NCBI GenBank assembly: GCA_052174115.1
Contig: JBQMRX010000001.1
Location: 1,165,182-1,229,181 of the forward strand
Direction of reading: 5' to 3'
Length of the DNA stretch: 64,000 nucleotides
Source: Arsenophonus sp052174115
Lineage (GTDB): Bacteria > Pseudomonadota > Gammaproteobacteria > Enterobacterales > Enterobacteriaceae
The notes beneath the pieces were generated by a model. That model was not told the origin of the DNA and made no database searches. It was given only the letters and a program-made list of their open reading frames with translations. A program made the translations under genes and the position numbers. Shown piece by piece: positions 38,770-49,387 of the stretch (its first letter is position 1; each line of letters begins with the position of its first letter).

Positions 38770-39837
38770 ATGAAGGTATTAATCATTGGTCCTTCATGGA
38801 TAGGTGATATGATGATGTCTCAGAGTCTTTATCGTACTCTAAAATCTTTACATGCAGACGTAAAAATTGATGTTATAGCACCGGATTGGTGTTTTCCGTT
38901 ATTAAAAAAAATGCCAGAAATAAGCCAGGCTATATTAATGCCATTATCTCATGGCTGTTTAGGTATTAGTACACGTCGTCAGATTGGGATTAAATTACGC
39001 AGTAAACATTATGATCAAGCTTATATTTTACCTAATTCATTTAAATCTGCTTTAGTGCCTTTTTTTATTAAAACTCCAATACGGACGGGGTGGTGTGGTG
39101 AAATGCGTTATTGGTTATTAAATGATATTCGTATATTAAATAAAAATGCTTTTCCTAAAATGATTCAACGTTATATTGTTTTAGCTTATAAAAAGAACAC
39201 TATTAATAATGGTAATGAAATTCCAAAACCTATTTTATGGCCAAAATTATTTGTGACAGAAACAGAAATTATTCAAAGTAAACATATTTTACACATTTCA
39301 AAAGATTTACCTATTATTGGTTTTTGTCCAGGTTCAGAATTTGGGCCAGCTAAAAGATGGCCATTTTATCATTATGCTAAATTAGCACAATTATTATTCA
39401 CTACTAATGACTGTCAGATTTTAATATTTGGTTCACAGAAAGATTATTATATTGGTGAAGATATTCGTCAATTAATTTCTATAAATTATCAGCAATACTG
39501 TTTTAATTTAGCTGGTAAAACAACTCTTGAACAAGCAGTTAATATATTAGCAGCTTGTAAAATTATAGTGACTAATGATTCAGGTTTAATGCATATTGCA
39601 GCAGCATTAAATCGACCTTTAGTTGCGCTTTATGGTCCAACTAGTCCTGATTTTACGCCACCATTATCAAATAAAGTAGAAATTATTCGTTTAATAACTA
39701 CTTGTTATAAAATAAGAAAAGATAGCGTAAAAAATACTTATCATAAAAGTTTGATTGATATAAAGCCTGAACTTGTGATCGAAATATTATCTAATCTATT
39801 GAAAAAAATTAATAACAATGAAAGTATTAATTGTTAA
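38770..39837 (+). CDS. waaF: WaaF, LPS heptosyltransferase II
   Basis: GT9 enzyme that adds the second heptose of the LPS inner core. An ATG at 38752, inside hldD, would add six residues, but ATG at 38770 gives MKVLIIGPSWIGDMMMSQSL, the family start (355 aa, E. coli 348), with AGAAG upstream. C-terminal donor site: GFCPGSEFGPAKRWP, CKIIVTNDSGLMHIAAALN, LYGPTSPDFTPP. Overlaps waaC by 20 bp. Confidence 0.96.
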   Translation: MKVLIIGPSWIGDMMMSQSLYRTLKSLHADVKIDVIAPDWCFPLLKKMPEISQAILMPLSHGCLGISTRRQIGIKLRSKHYDQAYILPNSFKSALVPFFIKTPIRTGWCGEMRYWLLNDIRILNKNAFPKMIQRYIVLAYKKNTINNGNEIPKPILWPKLFVTETEIIQSKHILHISKDLPIIGFCPGSEFGPAKRWPFYHYAKLAQLLFTTNDCQILIFGSQKDYYIGEDIRQLISINYQQYCFNLAGKTTLEQAVNILAACKIIVTNDSGLMHIAAALNRPLVALYGPTSPDFTPPLSNKVEIIRLITTCYKIRKDSVKNTYHKSLIDIKPELVIEILSNLLKKINNNESINC

Positions 39838-40777
39838 AACCTCATCGATGGGCGATATATTACATACTTTACCAGCAGTGACTGATGCGGTCATACACTG
39901 TCCTAATATTCAGTTTGATTGGGTTATTGAAGAAAAATTTTCCGAAATTCCAAATTGGCATTATGCCGTTAAACGAATTATTCCAATAACTATTCGTCAA
40001 TGGCGAAAAAACTGGTTTTCAAAATCAGTTAGAAAAAAAATAGCTATTTTTCGTACTCAATTACAACAACAAAAATATGATGCAATAATAGATGCACAAG
40101 GATTATTGAAAAGTGTTTTTTTAATTACACATTTAGCTCGTGGCGTAAATCATGGTTATAATTGGAAAAGCGCTCGTGAACCTTTAGCTAGTTTATTTTA
40201 TGATCATCGATATAGTGTTAATAAAGAATTGCATGCAGTTGAACGTATCCGACAATTATTTGCAAATAGCTTACATTATAGTAAACCGATTATTTCTGGT
40301 GATTATGGTATTGAAAAATACTTTGCAACATTACAATTAAATAATGAAATAAAACCTTATATTATTTTTTTTCATGCAACAACTTGTAACAAAAAACATT
40401 GGCCTGAATCTCATTGGCGACAATTAATCATGACTATACAAACTAAAGGGTTAATTATTAAATTACCTTGGATAACTAACTTGGAATACCAAAGAGTTAT
40501 GAGGCTTGCTTCAGGTTTTAAGCATGTTGAAATTTTACCTAAACTTTCATTAATTGAAATAGCAAAGTTAATTATTAAAGCAAAAGCTGTCGTATCTGTT
40601 GATACAGGATTGAGTCATTTAACAGCTGCGTTGGACAAACCTAATATTACTCTTTATGGCCCGACGAATCCTAGATTAATAGGCTGTTATGGTAAAGCTC
40701 AACAAGCAATTGTTTCAGTTAATGGTAATATGGCGATAATAAAACCGGATGAAATCTATCAACGTTTAGTTATATAA
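39818..40777 (+). CDS. waaC: WaaC, LPS heptosyltransferase I
   Basis: GT9 enzyme that adds the first heptose to Kdo2-lipid A. 319 aa, E. coli 319. MKVLIVKTSSMGDILHTLPA holds the catalytic Asp13; DAQGLLKS, REPLASLFYD, HATTCNKKHWPESHW (donor-binding Lys) and VSVDTGLSHLTAALDKPNIT follow. The 20-bp overlap with waaF implies coupled translation. No terminator directly after it; a 50-bp palindrome lies 218 bp on. Confidence 0.97.
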   Translation: MKVLIVKTSSMGDILHTLPAVTDAVIHCPNIQFDWVIEEKFSEIPNWHYAVKRIIPITIRQWRKNWFSKSVRKKIAIFRTQLQQQKYDAIIDAQGLLKSVFLITHLARGVNHGYNWKSAREPLASLFYDHRYSVNKELHAVERIRQLFANSLHYSKPIISGDYGIEKYFATLQLNNEIKPYIIFFHATTCNKKHWPESHWRQLIMTIQTKGLIIKLPWITNLEYQRVMRLASGFKHVEILPKLSLIEIAKLIIKAKAVVSVDTGLSHLTAALDKPNITLYGPTNPRLIGCYGKAQQAIVSVNGNMAIIKPDEIYQRLVI

Positions 40778-40994
40778 AATTAGATAATAAATAATAAGAT
40801 TTTTATCTATTTATTTTATATTAAAATAGAATTATTTCAATAAAGTAATTTATTTAAATAAATTTAGTAAAAACTATTGATTTTAAATAAATATAAATAG
40901 AAATTATGTATTAAATAGAAATATTTATATTTTATTTTTAATTTATATTAATAATAATTTTTAGATATGATAAATATCATGCTATTTGATTTTT

Positions 40995-41044
40995 AATAAT
41001 TATTTATATTTAATTTTTATAAAAATTAAATATAAATAATTATT
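40995..41044. repeat. 50-bp perfect zero-spacer palindrome
   Basis: Arms 40995-41019 and 41020-41044 are exact reverse complements, A/T only, no spacer. 218 bp after waaC. Confidence 0.88.
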
Positions 41045-41227
41045 TTATTGAGAACACAAATAATAACTATATAGTATATTAATAACATTGATAAATTGTA
41101 TTAAGATAAAAACTTATTATTTATAATGTTTTTATAAATGCTAAAAGATATTTTATAAAAATTTATTAATTTTAGCTATTTTAATTATTTTAGCTTATTT
41201 TATAAAGAAAACTAATAAATAAATTAT

Positions 41228-41249
41228 ACTAGATATTACTATATCTAGT
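41228..41249 (+). terminator. Terminator-like hairpin with G/C, 450 bp after waaC
   Basis: 9-bp stem ACTAGATAT/ATATCTAGT, loop TACT, followed by GTTATGTTTTTATTTTTATT. Best + strand terminator candidate downstream of hldD-waaF-waaC, though distant. Confidence 0.45.
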
Positions 41250-42200
41250 GTTATGTTTTTATTTTTATTAATTTTAAAATAATTTAATATACTTTTAATA
41301 TTAATAAATAGAATTTTTAATAAAATTTTTATAATTAATAATAACTTTATTTTATATAATAAATTATCATTTATTATGTTATTTATTTTTTTATTTTAAT
41401 ATTTCACTATATTTAAATTTTATCGTAGATATAAAAATATTATGTAATTTATAGCTAAAATTTTATAAAGTATTTTATTTTTATTAATATATTAGATGAT
41501 CAATAGTTCATTCTTTATTAAAAATATAAACAATTAAATTATTATTAAAAATTAATCTTGTTATAAATATATTGTAATAATTAATTATTCTTTTATGATT
41601 ATTATAATTTTTTCTTATTTTAAATATTTTAATGTTAATTATTTTTAATAAAATTAACTAACATCTATATTTAATAGATATTAAATAATAATTTAATAAA
41701 AAAATAAATCACTAATAGTACTTGAATAAAAAATATATTTTTATAATGTTTCTTTGATTAAATAGAGATTGTAATTAATAAGAAATATAATATCTAAAAT
41801 TATCATAAATAATTTAATTAATAAAATAATTTAAAAAAATGCTAAATATTTATCTAATGTTTCTAGATTAAATGTGAGTATAAAGATAAGTTATTTATTT
41901 ATGGTAATTATTAGTATTATTTAATAATAAAATTAGTAATAAAAGTTATATAAATTGCTAAAAATATAATTAGATATATAAAATATAATATTAAAAAAAT
42001 AATAATATTTTATAAAAAATTAATATCGATAATATAAATTAAACTAATTAAATTTTAAGATTAAAAATTTTAACTTAGTTCACATATATTTCTATTTATC
42101 ATATTAATCATTATATATATTAACAAAGTGAATAAAATATTAATAAAAAATTTAAATAATATTATTATATTAGTAAATATAAATAAATTATATAAATATT

Positions 42201-42226
42201 AATTATTTATTATTTAATAAATAATT
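42201..42226 (-). terminator. AT-only hairpin after waaA
   Basis: 12-bp arms (42201-42212 with 42215-42226) and a two-base centre, 57 bp past the waaA stop on its strand. 3'-end function is inferred from position. Confidence 0.4.
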
Positions 42227-42282
42227 TTAGTTTTATTTCAATATTAAATTTATTAATATTTATATGTTAATAATATTTTTAT

Positions 42283-43560
42283 TTAATGATTTTTTGATCT
42301 TAAGTATGGATCCAATAATTTTAATAATTTTTGCAATGCTCCTTTATTTTTATGTAAAACTTCTGCTGATTTTTGACCATGGTATAAGCGATAATTTTTA
42401 TCTTTAAGTAAATAAGAAATAGTAAAAATTAATGATTTAGTATCGTTAACTGTAATAAGGCCATCTGCTTTTTTTAATTTAATACAAATATCTTTAAAAT
42501 TAAAAGTATAAGGTCCCATTAAAATAGGGATAGCATGTGCGGCTGCCTCTAAAGGATTATGTCCTCCTTTATTAACTAAACTACCACCAATAAAAGCAAT
42601 ATCAGCAATACCATAAAGTAATATGAGTTCACCCATTGTATCTCCAATAATAACTTGAGTATCTATATTAGGAACTACGTTTTCACTACGGCAAACATAA
42701 CGCAATTTAGCCTTTATTGTTAATAATTTTATTTTTTTAAAACGTTCTGGATGACGAGGAACAAGAATAAGTAGTAAACTTGGAAATTGTATTAATAATT
42801 TTGTATGAGCTTGTAAAATAATTAATTCTTCTCCTTTATGAGTACTTCCAGCAATCCAAATTTGTCGCTTTGAAGCCCATTGTTGACGTAATGTTATAGC
42901 TTTTATTATTATTTCAGGAGAAATTGAAATATCAAATTTTAAACTACCTATGGTATATAATTTTTTTCTTGCTAAACCTAATTTAATGAAACGTTCGCCA
43001 TCATCTTGATTTTGTGCTATAATTAAAGTAATTTTTTTTAATAAATTTTTAACAAAAAAACTTATTTTTTGATAACGTGCTGCTGATCGTTCAGATAAAC
43101 GGGCATTAGCAATAATTAATGGGATTTTACGTTGTTTTAATTGAAGTATTAAATTTGGCCAAAGTTCTGTTTCCATAATAATAGTTAATTTAGGATCTAA
43201 ATTATTAAGAAAACGACGTATAGAACCTGATAAATCATAGGGTAAATATACACGTTGAACATCACTACCAAATTCTAATAAAATTCGCTCTAATCCAGTT
43301 GGAGTCATTGTACTAATAGTAATAGGTAATTTTGGATATTGATGAAGTAATGATTTAACTAATGGAACAGCTGCTAATATTTCTCCGACTGAAACTGAAT
43401 GTAATAATATTCCACCTGAAATCATCTTAGTATTATAAAAACCATATCGTTCATTCCAATGTTTTCGATAAGCTGGAAATTTTCGACTACGCCACAATAA
43501 ACGCAATAAAATAACAGGTTGAATAAAATAAAAAAATATTTGATATAAAAGTAATAACAT
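42283..43560 (-). CDS. waaA: WaaA (KdtA), Kdo transferase
   Basis: Inner-membrane-associated GT-B enzyme that adds two Kdo to lipid IVA; it joins lipid A to the core. 425 aa, the E. coli length. N-terminal hydrophobic anchor (LLLLYQIFFYFIQPVILLRLLW), HSVSVGE with the catalytic Glu, TMTPTGLERI, METELWPNL, GSLKFDIS, VPRHPERF, GGHNPLEAAAHAIP and MGPYTFNFKDI. In E. coli waaA and coaD run in the same direction; here they are divergent, 215 bp apart. Confidence 0.97.
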   Translation of the reverse strand: MLLLLYQIFFYFIQPVILLRLLWRSRKFPAYRKHWNERYGFYNTKMISGGILLHSVSVGEILAAVPLVKSLLHQYPKLPITISTMTPTGLERILLEFGSDVQRVYLPYDLSGSIRRFLNNLDPKLTIIMETELWPNLILQLKQRKIPLIIANARLSERSAARYQKISFFVKNLLKKITLIIAQNQDDGERFIKLGLARKKLYTIGSLKFDISISPEIIIKAITLRQQWASKRQIWIAGSTHKGEELIILQAHTKLLIQFPSLLLILVPRHPERFKKIKLLTIKAKLRYVCRSENVVPNIDTQVIIGDTMGELILLYGIADIAFIGGSLVNKGGHNPLEAAAHAIPILMGPYTFNFKDICIKLKKADGLITVNDTKSLIFTISYLLKDKNYRLYHGQKSAEVLHKNKGALQKLLKLLDPYLRSKNH

Positions 43561-43591
43561 TATATTTTATTAACTAATTTAGATTAACACT

Positions 43592-43615
43592 ATAGTAGTA
43601 TACAGTATACAGAAC
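43592..43615 (-). promoter_or_regulatory. Possible waaA promoter with tandem TATACT boxes
   Basis: On the minus strand the sequence reads TGTATACTGTATACT, two identical -10-like TATACT hexamers within 35-55 bp of the waaA ATG. It is also an 8-base tandem repeat (GTATACAG type). Weak support for a promoter. Confidence 0.35.
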
Positions 43616-43707
43616 ATAAGAAAATGTAATCAATATTTATTTAAGTAATGTTATTGTTTAAAGTAAATTATTAACTAGATGATAAAAAAATTATTTTCTT
43701 TATTTAA

Positions 43708-43737
43708 TTGTTTAATAAGTTTAGGTGGTATGATAAT
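43708..43737 (+). promoter_or_regulatory. Possible coaD promoter
   Basis: TTGTTT (43708-43713), 18 bp, GATAAT (43732-43737), 39 bp before coaD ATG. Plausible by spacing only. Confidence 0.3.
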
Positions 43738-43775
43738 ATATATATAATTATATATTATTAATAATAAATAAGTTT

Positions 43776-44258
43776 ATGAAAAATAAAGCAATTTATCCTG
43801 GTACTTTTGATCCAATAACTTATGGTCACTTAGATATTATAGAACGTGCTGCATTAATATTTAACCAAGTAATATTAGCTATCGCTAATAATTCATCTAA
43901 AAATCCAATGTTTACTATTGATGAACGTATTTTATTTGCTCAAGAACAAACAAAACATTTAACTAATGTTAAAGTAATTGGTTTTTTTGAACTTATAATA
44001 AATTTTGCACAAAAACAAAAAGTTAATATTTTAATTAGAGGTATTCGATCTGTGTCAGATTTTAAATATGAATATCAGCTAACTAATATGAATAAACAGA
44101 TGATGAGTAATCTAGAAACTATTTTTTTGTTATCCTCTCCAAAGTTATCATTTATTTCTTCTTCTTTAATTAAAGAATTTGTTCGTCATGGCGGTAATGT
44201 CACATCTTTTTTACCAGAATCAATAGCTGAAATTATGTTGAAAAAATTTTCAAAATAA
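43776..44258 (+). CDS. coaD: CoaD, phosphopantetheine adenylyltransferase
   Basis: Penultimate step of CoA synthesis (4'-phosphopantetheine + ATP to dephospho-CoA), directly before CoaE. 160 aa, E. coli 159. AIYPGTFDPITYGHLDI carries the T/HxGH nucleotidyltransferase motif; NILIRGIRSVSDFKYEYQL and LSFISSSLIKEFVRHGG are conserved. Its presence makes a truly dead coaE unlikely, since its product would have no use. Confidence 0.97.
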   Translation: MKNKAIYPGTFDPITYGHLDIIERAALIFNQVILAIANNSSKNPMFTIDERILFAQEQTKHLTNVKVIGFFELIINFAQKQKVNILIRGIRSVSDFKYEYQLTNMNKQMMSNLETIFLLSSPKLSFISSSLIKEFVRHGGNVTSFLPESIAEIMLKKFSK

Positions 44259-44284
44259 AATTAATGATAAATTAATTTTATTTT
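44252..44284 (+). terminator. Hairpin straddling the coaD stop
   Basis: 14-bp perfect A/T stem (44252-44265 with 44271-44284), loop GATAA; the coaD TAA is in the first arm. The same GATAA loop tops the hairpin before tRNA-Arg. Confidence 0.5.
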
Positions 44285-44966
44285 TAATAGTTATAATATA
44301 TTTATCACAATCAAATTAATTAAATTAATTTAAACATAAAAAAATAAATCTTATTCTTTTCATAATGAAATAAAATCTATTAAATTAAATAACTTAATTT
44401 ATTCTTTAACTTTTCAAATACTTTAATTTTACTTTATTTTTTTTAATAAATATTAATGAACTATTTAAATTTTAAAAATTAAATTATTAAATTTTAATAA
44501 AAAATTAATTTTAATTGATAAAATTTTATAAAAATAATATTTAATTTACATAAATATTCAACTTGTACTATAGCTTAAGAGTATAATATTATATAAAATA
44601 TTAATCTTTAAAATTAATTTATTTTGATAGATATATATTTATCATTATATTTCAATGTAATTTATTATTTTATATGATTTTATTTTATATTTTATTATCA
44701 ATTAAATTAAATTTTACTTAATATTAACTAATTTTAATTTTACTAAATTTTAACATATATTTATTAATTAAATAAATAATATTTAACTTTAAATTAACCT
44801 AAGCAGATATAAAAACAATTTTTCCTCATAAAATATTTTATAAATATATAAAAAGAAACATTTTATTATAAAGATATTTATTAAAATAATATTTATTAAA
44901 GTCAATATTCTTATAAAATTTTTTAAAATATTTTTATATTTATTAATATATAATTATTATATTTTT
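44285..44966. other. Gene-free stretch between coaD and waaP
   Basis: About 680 bp of A/T-rich DNA in a convergent interval. No ORF or strong structure apart from the terminators at both ends. Confidence 0.5.
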
Positions 44967-45008
44967 AAAAAAAATTGATTAGAACTATAAATTTTTTCTA
45001 ATAGTTCT
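44967..45008 (-). terminator. Intrinsic terminator of waaG-waaP
   Basis: On the minus strand: 8-bp stem AGAACTAT/ATAGTTCT (45001-45008 with 44981-44988) covering the last waaP codons and stop, 12-base loop, six bases, then eight T (44974-44967). The most conventional terminator seen in the window. Confidence 0.6.
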
Positions 45009-45782
45009 TTCTTTTATTTTTTTTACTTTAATATTACTATTTAATATCAATTTTTTTTCATTATTGAATATATTTATTAATTTATCAGAAAAATAAATCT
45101 TCATAAAACGAAAAATATCTCGTTGAGTTAAACCAATATTAAGTGAAGAAAAATATAATCCAATCAAATCTTTATCTTTCCATCGTTTTGAAATACGCCA
45201 TCGAATATGAGCTCGATGTAAATCAATAATTGAAATTTTTAATTTTTTTTCGTCACCATCAAATGGCAAATGTAATAAAAAATGACAAATGTAACAATCA
45301 CGATGATTAACACTACATGCATGCATTTTACGTACTATTTCAGCTATTCGACAAATTAATATTTTTTTAGTACTAAACTTAGGAGCTGAATTTTTCCAAT
45401 TTGCGCAATACATTTCTAAGCTAATAGTCGAAATAAGCGCTTCAGTGATAATAAATGATTTACGACTTAAAAAATTAATTCCATTTTTCCCGAACGCTTT
45501 ACCATTCATAGTATCAATACCTCTATCGGCTAAACGATGAATTGCTTTCCATTCTCTATCTGCACCTAATATAGGTAATCTTAAAAAAAATAAATTTTTT
45601 ATTATTTCTTTTAATGTAGTACCATAATGAATTTTAAGAAAATAGTTTTTTTTATTAAGAGTGAAATGTAGTATTTTACGTGTTTCTAATTGACGAAAAA
45701 TTTTACCATTTAATTTTTCTATTTCAATAAAAGGATCTTTGTTTTTCCATAAATTTTTAAATGGTTGTTTAAGTTCAAGCAT
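44985..45782 (-). CDS. waaP: WaaP, LPS core heptose(I) kinase
   Basis: Phosphorylates heptose I of the inner core, strengthening outer-membrane cross-bridging by cations. 265 aa, E. coli 265. Kinase-like fold: YFLKIHYGTTLKEIIKNL, LGADREWKAIHRL, SFIITEALISTISLE, catalytic NHRDCYICHFLLHLP (Asp), ISIIDLHRA (metal site) and WKDKDLIGLYFSSLNIG. One base separates it from waaG; the pair is co-transcribed. waaQ, which usually precedes waaG, is absent. Confidence 0.97.
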   Translation of the reverse strand: MLELKQPFKNLWKNKDPFIEIEKLNGKIFRQLETRKILHFTLNKKNYFLKIHYGTTLKEIIKNLFFLRLPILGADREWKAIHRLADRGIDTMNGKAFGKNGINFLSRKSFIITEALISTISLEMYCANWKNSAPKFSTKKILICRIAEIVRKMHACSVNHRDCYICHFLLHLPFDGDEKKLKISIIDLHRAHIRWRISKRWKDKDLIGLYFSSLNIGLTQRDIFRFMKIYFSDKLINIFNNEKKLILNSNIKVKKIKERTIRKNL

Positions 45783-45783
45783 C

Positions 45784-46899
45784 TTATTGTCTCAAAATAA
45801 TATCTACAGCTTTTTCAGGTAAACTATATAAATCTTGTGTATCAGCAAAATGACGTGCGGATTTAATCCATTTATTTAATAAAGATTTATTAGTTAAACT
45901 TGTTATTAAAGCATTATTAAGATTTTCTTGTTTATAAGGTTCATCTATTACTATTCCACAATTTGCTTTTTTTACATAAAATGCATATCCACAAATTTCT
46001 GTCGTAATAATAGGTAAACCAGCTACAATTGCTTCAATTAATACTATTCCAGCAGCTTCTTGATAAGCTGGATGGATTAGTATATCAGCAGCAGCCATTA
46101 GTTCAGTTATATCATTTCGTCCTTTAAAAAATAAAATTTGCTTATGTATGCCTAATTTTTTAGATAGACATTGATAACGGATAGAATTCGATTGTCCTAT
46201 TACCATTAATATAATTTTATTTCTTATTATATAAGGTAAAGAAGCAATTGATTTAAGTGTTCTATCTATACCTTTACGTTTAAAATCTGAACCGATTTGT
46301 AATAAAAGAAATTGATCTTTTAATATAGAGTTTTTTTTGCGATAAATTGATTTTGCAGCAATAATCTGTTGATCATATTTTTTACTATAATCAATCCATG
46401 GTGGTAATAAATAAAAACGCTCGTCAGGTGTTTTATAATGTTTTTTATAATCATTAATTTGATCTTGAGTGAGCATAAATAATTTGATTTGATTCTCTTC
46501 ATTAAAAACAGCTTTTTCATAAGCTATATAATGTTTATATCGTTTAGTAAGTTTATAAAAAAGACCTTTTTCTTTTTCAACTCTCTCTGCATAACAAATA
46601 TCAGCAGCATAATAAATATCTAATCCAGGCATTTTATTAAAACCAATAACAATATCTATAGGATGTTGTATTAAATGCATTTTTACTTGATGATAAAATG
46701 CTTCGTTACGACCATGATTTGTATGTGATTTAACTTGAATTATGATAATATTAATATTAGTTGGGATTTCTCCGTCCCACGTCATTGTATAAACACGTAT
46801 TTTATGTCCTTTTTTCTGACAAATATTAAGGATTCGTATAAAGTCTCTTTGTAATCCGCCAAATGGAAAATATTTATATAAACAAAAAGCAATCTCCAT
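45784..46899 (-). CDS. waaG: WaaG, LPS core glucosyltransferase I
   Basis: GT4 retaining transferase that adds the first outer-core glucose to heptose II. 371 aa, E. coli 374. MEIAFCLYKYFPFGGLQRDF is diagnostic; KSHTNHGRN, VGFNKMPGLDIYYAADICYA, LLQIGSDFKRKGIDRTL and the donor-site HPAYQEAAGIVLIEAIVAG follow. With waaC, waaF, waaA and waaP it defines an inner core with at least one hexose. Confidence 0.97.
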   Translation of the reverse strand: MEIAFCLYKYFPFGGLQRDFIRILNICQKKGHKIRVYTMTWDGEIPTNINIIIIQVKSHTNHGRNEAFYHQVKMHLIQHPIDIVIGFNKMPGLDIYYAADICYAERVEKEKGLFYKLTKRYKHYIAYEKAVFNEENQIKLFMLTQDQINDYKKHYKTPDERFYLLPPWIDYSKKYDQQIIAAKSIYRKKNSILKDQFLLLQIGSDFKRKGIDRTLKSIASLPYIIRNKIILMVIGQSNSIRYQCLSKKLGIHKQILFFKGRNDITELMAAADILIHPAYQEAAGIVLIEAIVAGLPIITTEICGYAFYVKKANCGIVIDEPYKQENLNNALITSLTNKSLLNKWIKSARHFADTQDLYSLPEKAVDIILRQ

Positions 46900-47118
46900 A
46901 CAATTATATCTCTATCTTAAATTTAATTATTTATATGTCTATTAATAATATTTTATAGTTTTACTAATGTTTTTAATAGAAATTATTAATATATATTTTA
47001 TTATGTTCAAATTAATATTATTCAATAATTTTTATATAATTAATAATTAAAATTTGAATAATATTTCACATTATAATTTTATGTATTTATATTTTATAAT
47101 TAAAAAATAAGTAAATAA

Positions 47119-47162
47119 TATAATTTTTATTACTAATATATATATTAGTAATAAAAATTATA
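47119..47162. repeat. 44-bp perfect zero-spacer palindrome
   Basis: Arms 47119-47140 and 47141-47162 exact reverse complements; one G-C step per arm (TACTAATA core). 220 bp upstream of waaG. Confidence 0.88.
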
Positions 47163-48918
47163 CAAATAAATAATACTCTGTATGATTAATTAGAATGTTT
47201 AATTTTATAAATTTTTCTATGTAAAATTTATAACGAATAATTGATATTATATTATATAATATTAGCTAAAAAAATAAATTTATCTTTATTAAAGTGTAAT
47301 ATTAATACAACTCTATATTTTTGATCATAGGTTATAAATTAATTTATAATATAATTTATTATTTATTTTTTTTAAATAAGTATAGAATTTATTAAATTAT
47401 TTTTAAAAATTTTTTATTTATTAACTTTATTTATAAAATTAATAAATACTTAATTTAAAATTTTAATTATTAAAATATCTAATAAATAATATTTTAAACT
47501 TATATATTAAGTGTAAAGTAAAATATTTATATTTATTTTTTTATTTATATTTTAAATAATATAAAATATATAATTTTTAATTAAAATAATTAAATATAAA
47601 ATTTAGCTTAATTTATAAGTTTATATATTCATAATATATTTATTAAATATCATTTAAATATTCATAATGATTTTTATATAAATAAAAAAAATAATTTAAT
47701 TATTATTAAAATAATATAAACTATTAAATTAAAAATAAAATAAAAATATAATTATTTTTTTATTTTAATGAAAATTCTACTATAATTGATAATTTAATAT
47801 TTTTTAAAATATTTTTATTTTTAAATTTATATAAAATATATTTAATATCATTAAGTATTTTATAAAAATAAAAATTTCTAATTTAAATTTAATGATAACT
47901 TTTTACTGTTTAAATAAAAAAATTATATATTAATTGTGCATAATATTATTTTGTAAAATTTAGATAAAATTATTTGCTAAATATTTAAATAAAAATAAAT
48001 AATATTTAATAATAGCGATCAATAGATTTAATAAAATTGAGAAATTATTTTCTAATCTTTTTTTTTTATAAAAAATCTAATAATAATTTAAAAAAAAAAT
48101 TATAAAATTTAAATGCTCTCAATCTTGTTAATTCATTATATAACAAATTAATAAATAAAATCTTACCAACTCTTATCAATTATTTCAATAAAGTATTTAT
48201 ATTTTTTTTAAAATTAAAATTTAATGTTATATTTCATAATACTCTTTATTAATTTAAAAATAATTAATAATATTTATATTTAAAAAATATATTTTATGAA
48301 TTTTTTAATAAAATTCACCTTAATAGTGAATAATTATTTTAATATTAAGTTATTTATTTTGTATCATTAAAATATTTAAGTATTATTTTAAAATTAAATA
48401 TTATTAATATTTAATTTTAAAATTTTACCATTAAATATAATAGTAATTATATTTTTAATATGATTTATTTAATTTTATAAAAATAAAAATTATATTCATG
48501 TAAATTTAATTTAAATATTTAAAAAATTTAATTATTTTTATTAATTAATAATATAATAATGTGATTAATATTTTTTAAAATAAAAGAATAAATATTATTA
48601 TCTAAGTATTATAAATTAAAAATTTTCATAATTAATAATATATTAATTATATAAAAAATCAATTACTTTATAATAATTTATAATTCAAAACTTTTTTGAG
48701 GTTTATTTTTAAATTTTTATCTATTTTTAGTAAAAAATTAATACATAAATAATTTTTAAAATTTAAAATATAAATAAATTTATTTTAGCTATTTTATATT
48801 TAAAAAAGCTTTATTATTAATATAAATTAATTTAATCTTAAATAAGAAATTTTATTAAAATTTTTAGATAATTTATATAATACTAAAAGTTTATTTTTAG
48901 TGTTTATAATATCTTTAA

Positions 48919-49038
48919 TATCGAGAATTAATTGAGAAAATTAATAATAAACAAAGAGATAGTTTAGATACACACTTAGTTAGATCTTATTTAAATTATA
49001 TATTAAAATTTAATAACATTAACTCAGAAAATCTGTAA
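48919..49038 (+). pseudogene. Possible unidentified gene fragment
   Basis: A 39-codon run, open between stops, starting YRELIEKINNKQRDSLDTHL and then VRSYLNYILKFNN, ending before TAA. The mix of Arg, Asp, Glu, His and Gln is unlike random translation of local A/T DNA, which gives Lys, Asn, Ile, Phe and Tyr. No start codon or ribosome site fits, and I do not recognise the family. It may be a remnant of a lost gene, or chance. Confidence 0.25.
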
Positions 49039-49387
49039 ATAACTATTCTTTATGAGATATAATATTTTAATAAATTATATTTATTAAAATATTTATAATT
49101 ATATTTTTTTAAAAAAACTACTACATAATTTAATTAAAATTATTAAATTTTTTATAATTAATTATTTCTATTTAAAATTATTATATAATCACTAGTTAAA
49201 GTAATATTATATTTTTATTATTTTTATCATGGCATTTATAAATTTTAATTTTAGAATTAATTTTACATTATTTTTGATAATAAAACTTCTACTTATTTAA
49301 TCCTTTATTTTTGTTAAATATTAAAAATTTATTGAAATACATAATTTAATACAGTATTACTTATTAATATGAAATTTTTATAACTTA

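Larger units (their letters stand above)
40778..42282. other. 1.5-kb gene-free desert between waaC and waaA
   Basis: Convergent interval. No ORF. Contains an 18-bp palindrome near 40847, the 50-bp palindrome at 40995, a terminator-like hairpin at 41228-41249 (9-bp stem ACTAGATAT/ATATCTAGT, TACT loop, T-rich tail) and a 26-bp palindrome next to the waaA 3' end. Confidence 0.6.
46900..49387. other. 2.5-kb gene-free desert between waaG and folD
   Basis: No ORF of substance. A 44-bp palindrome lies at 47119. A 40-codon open stretch at 48919-49038 (+) has gene-like composition and is described separately. Marks a junction: waaG and folD are far apart in E. coli. Confidence 0.55.

Noticed and set aside
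46320..46520. 66-codon minus-strand ORF inside waaG
   Set aside because: Out-of-frame shadow of waaG on the same strand.
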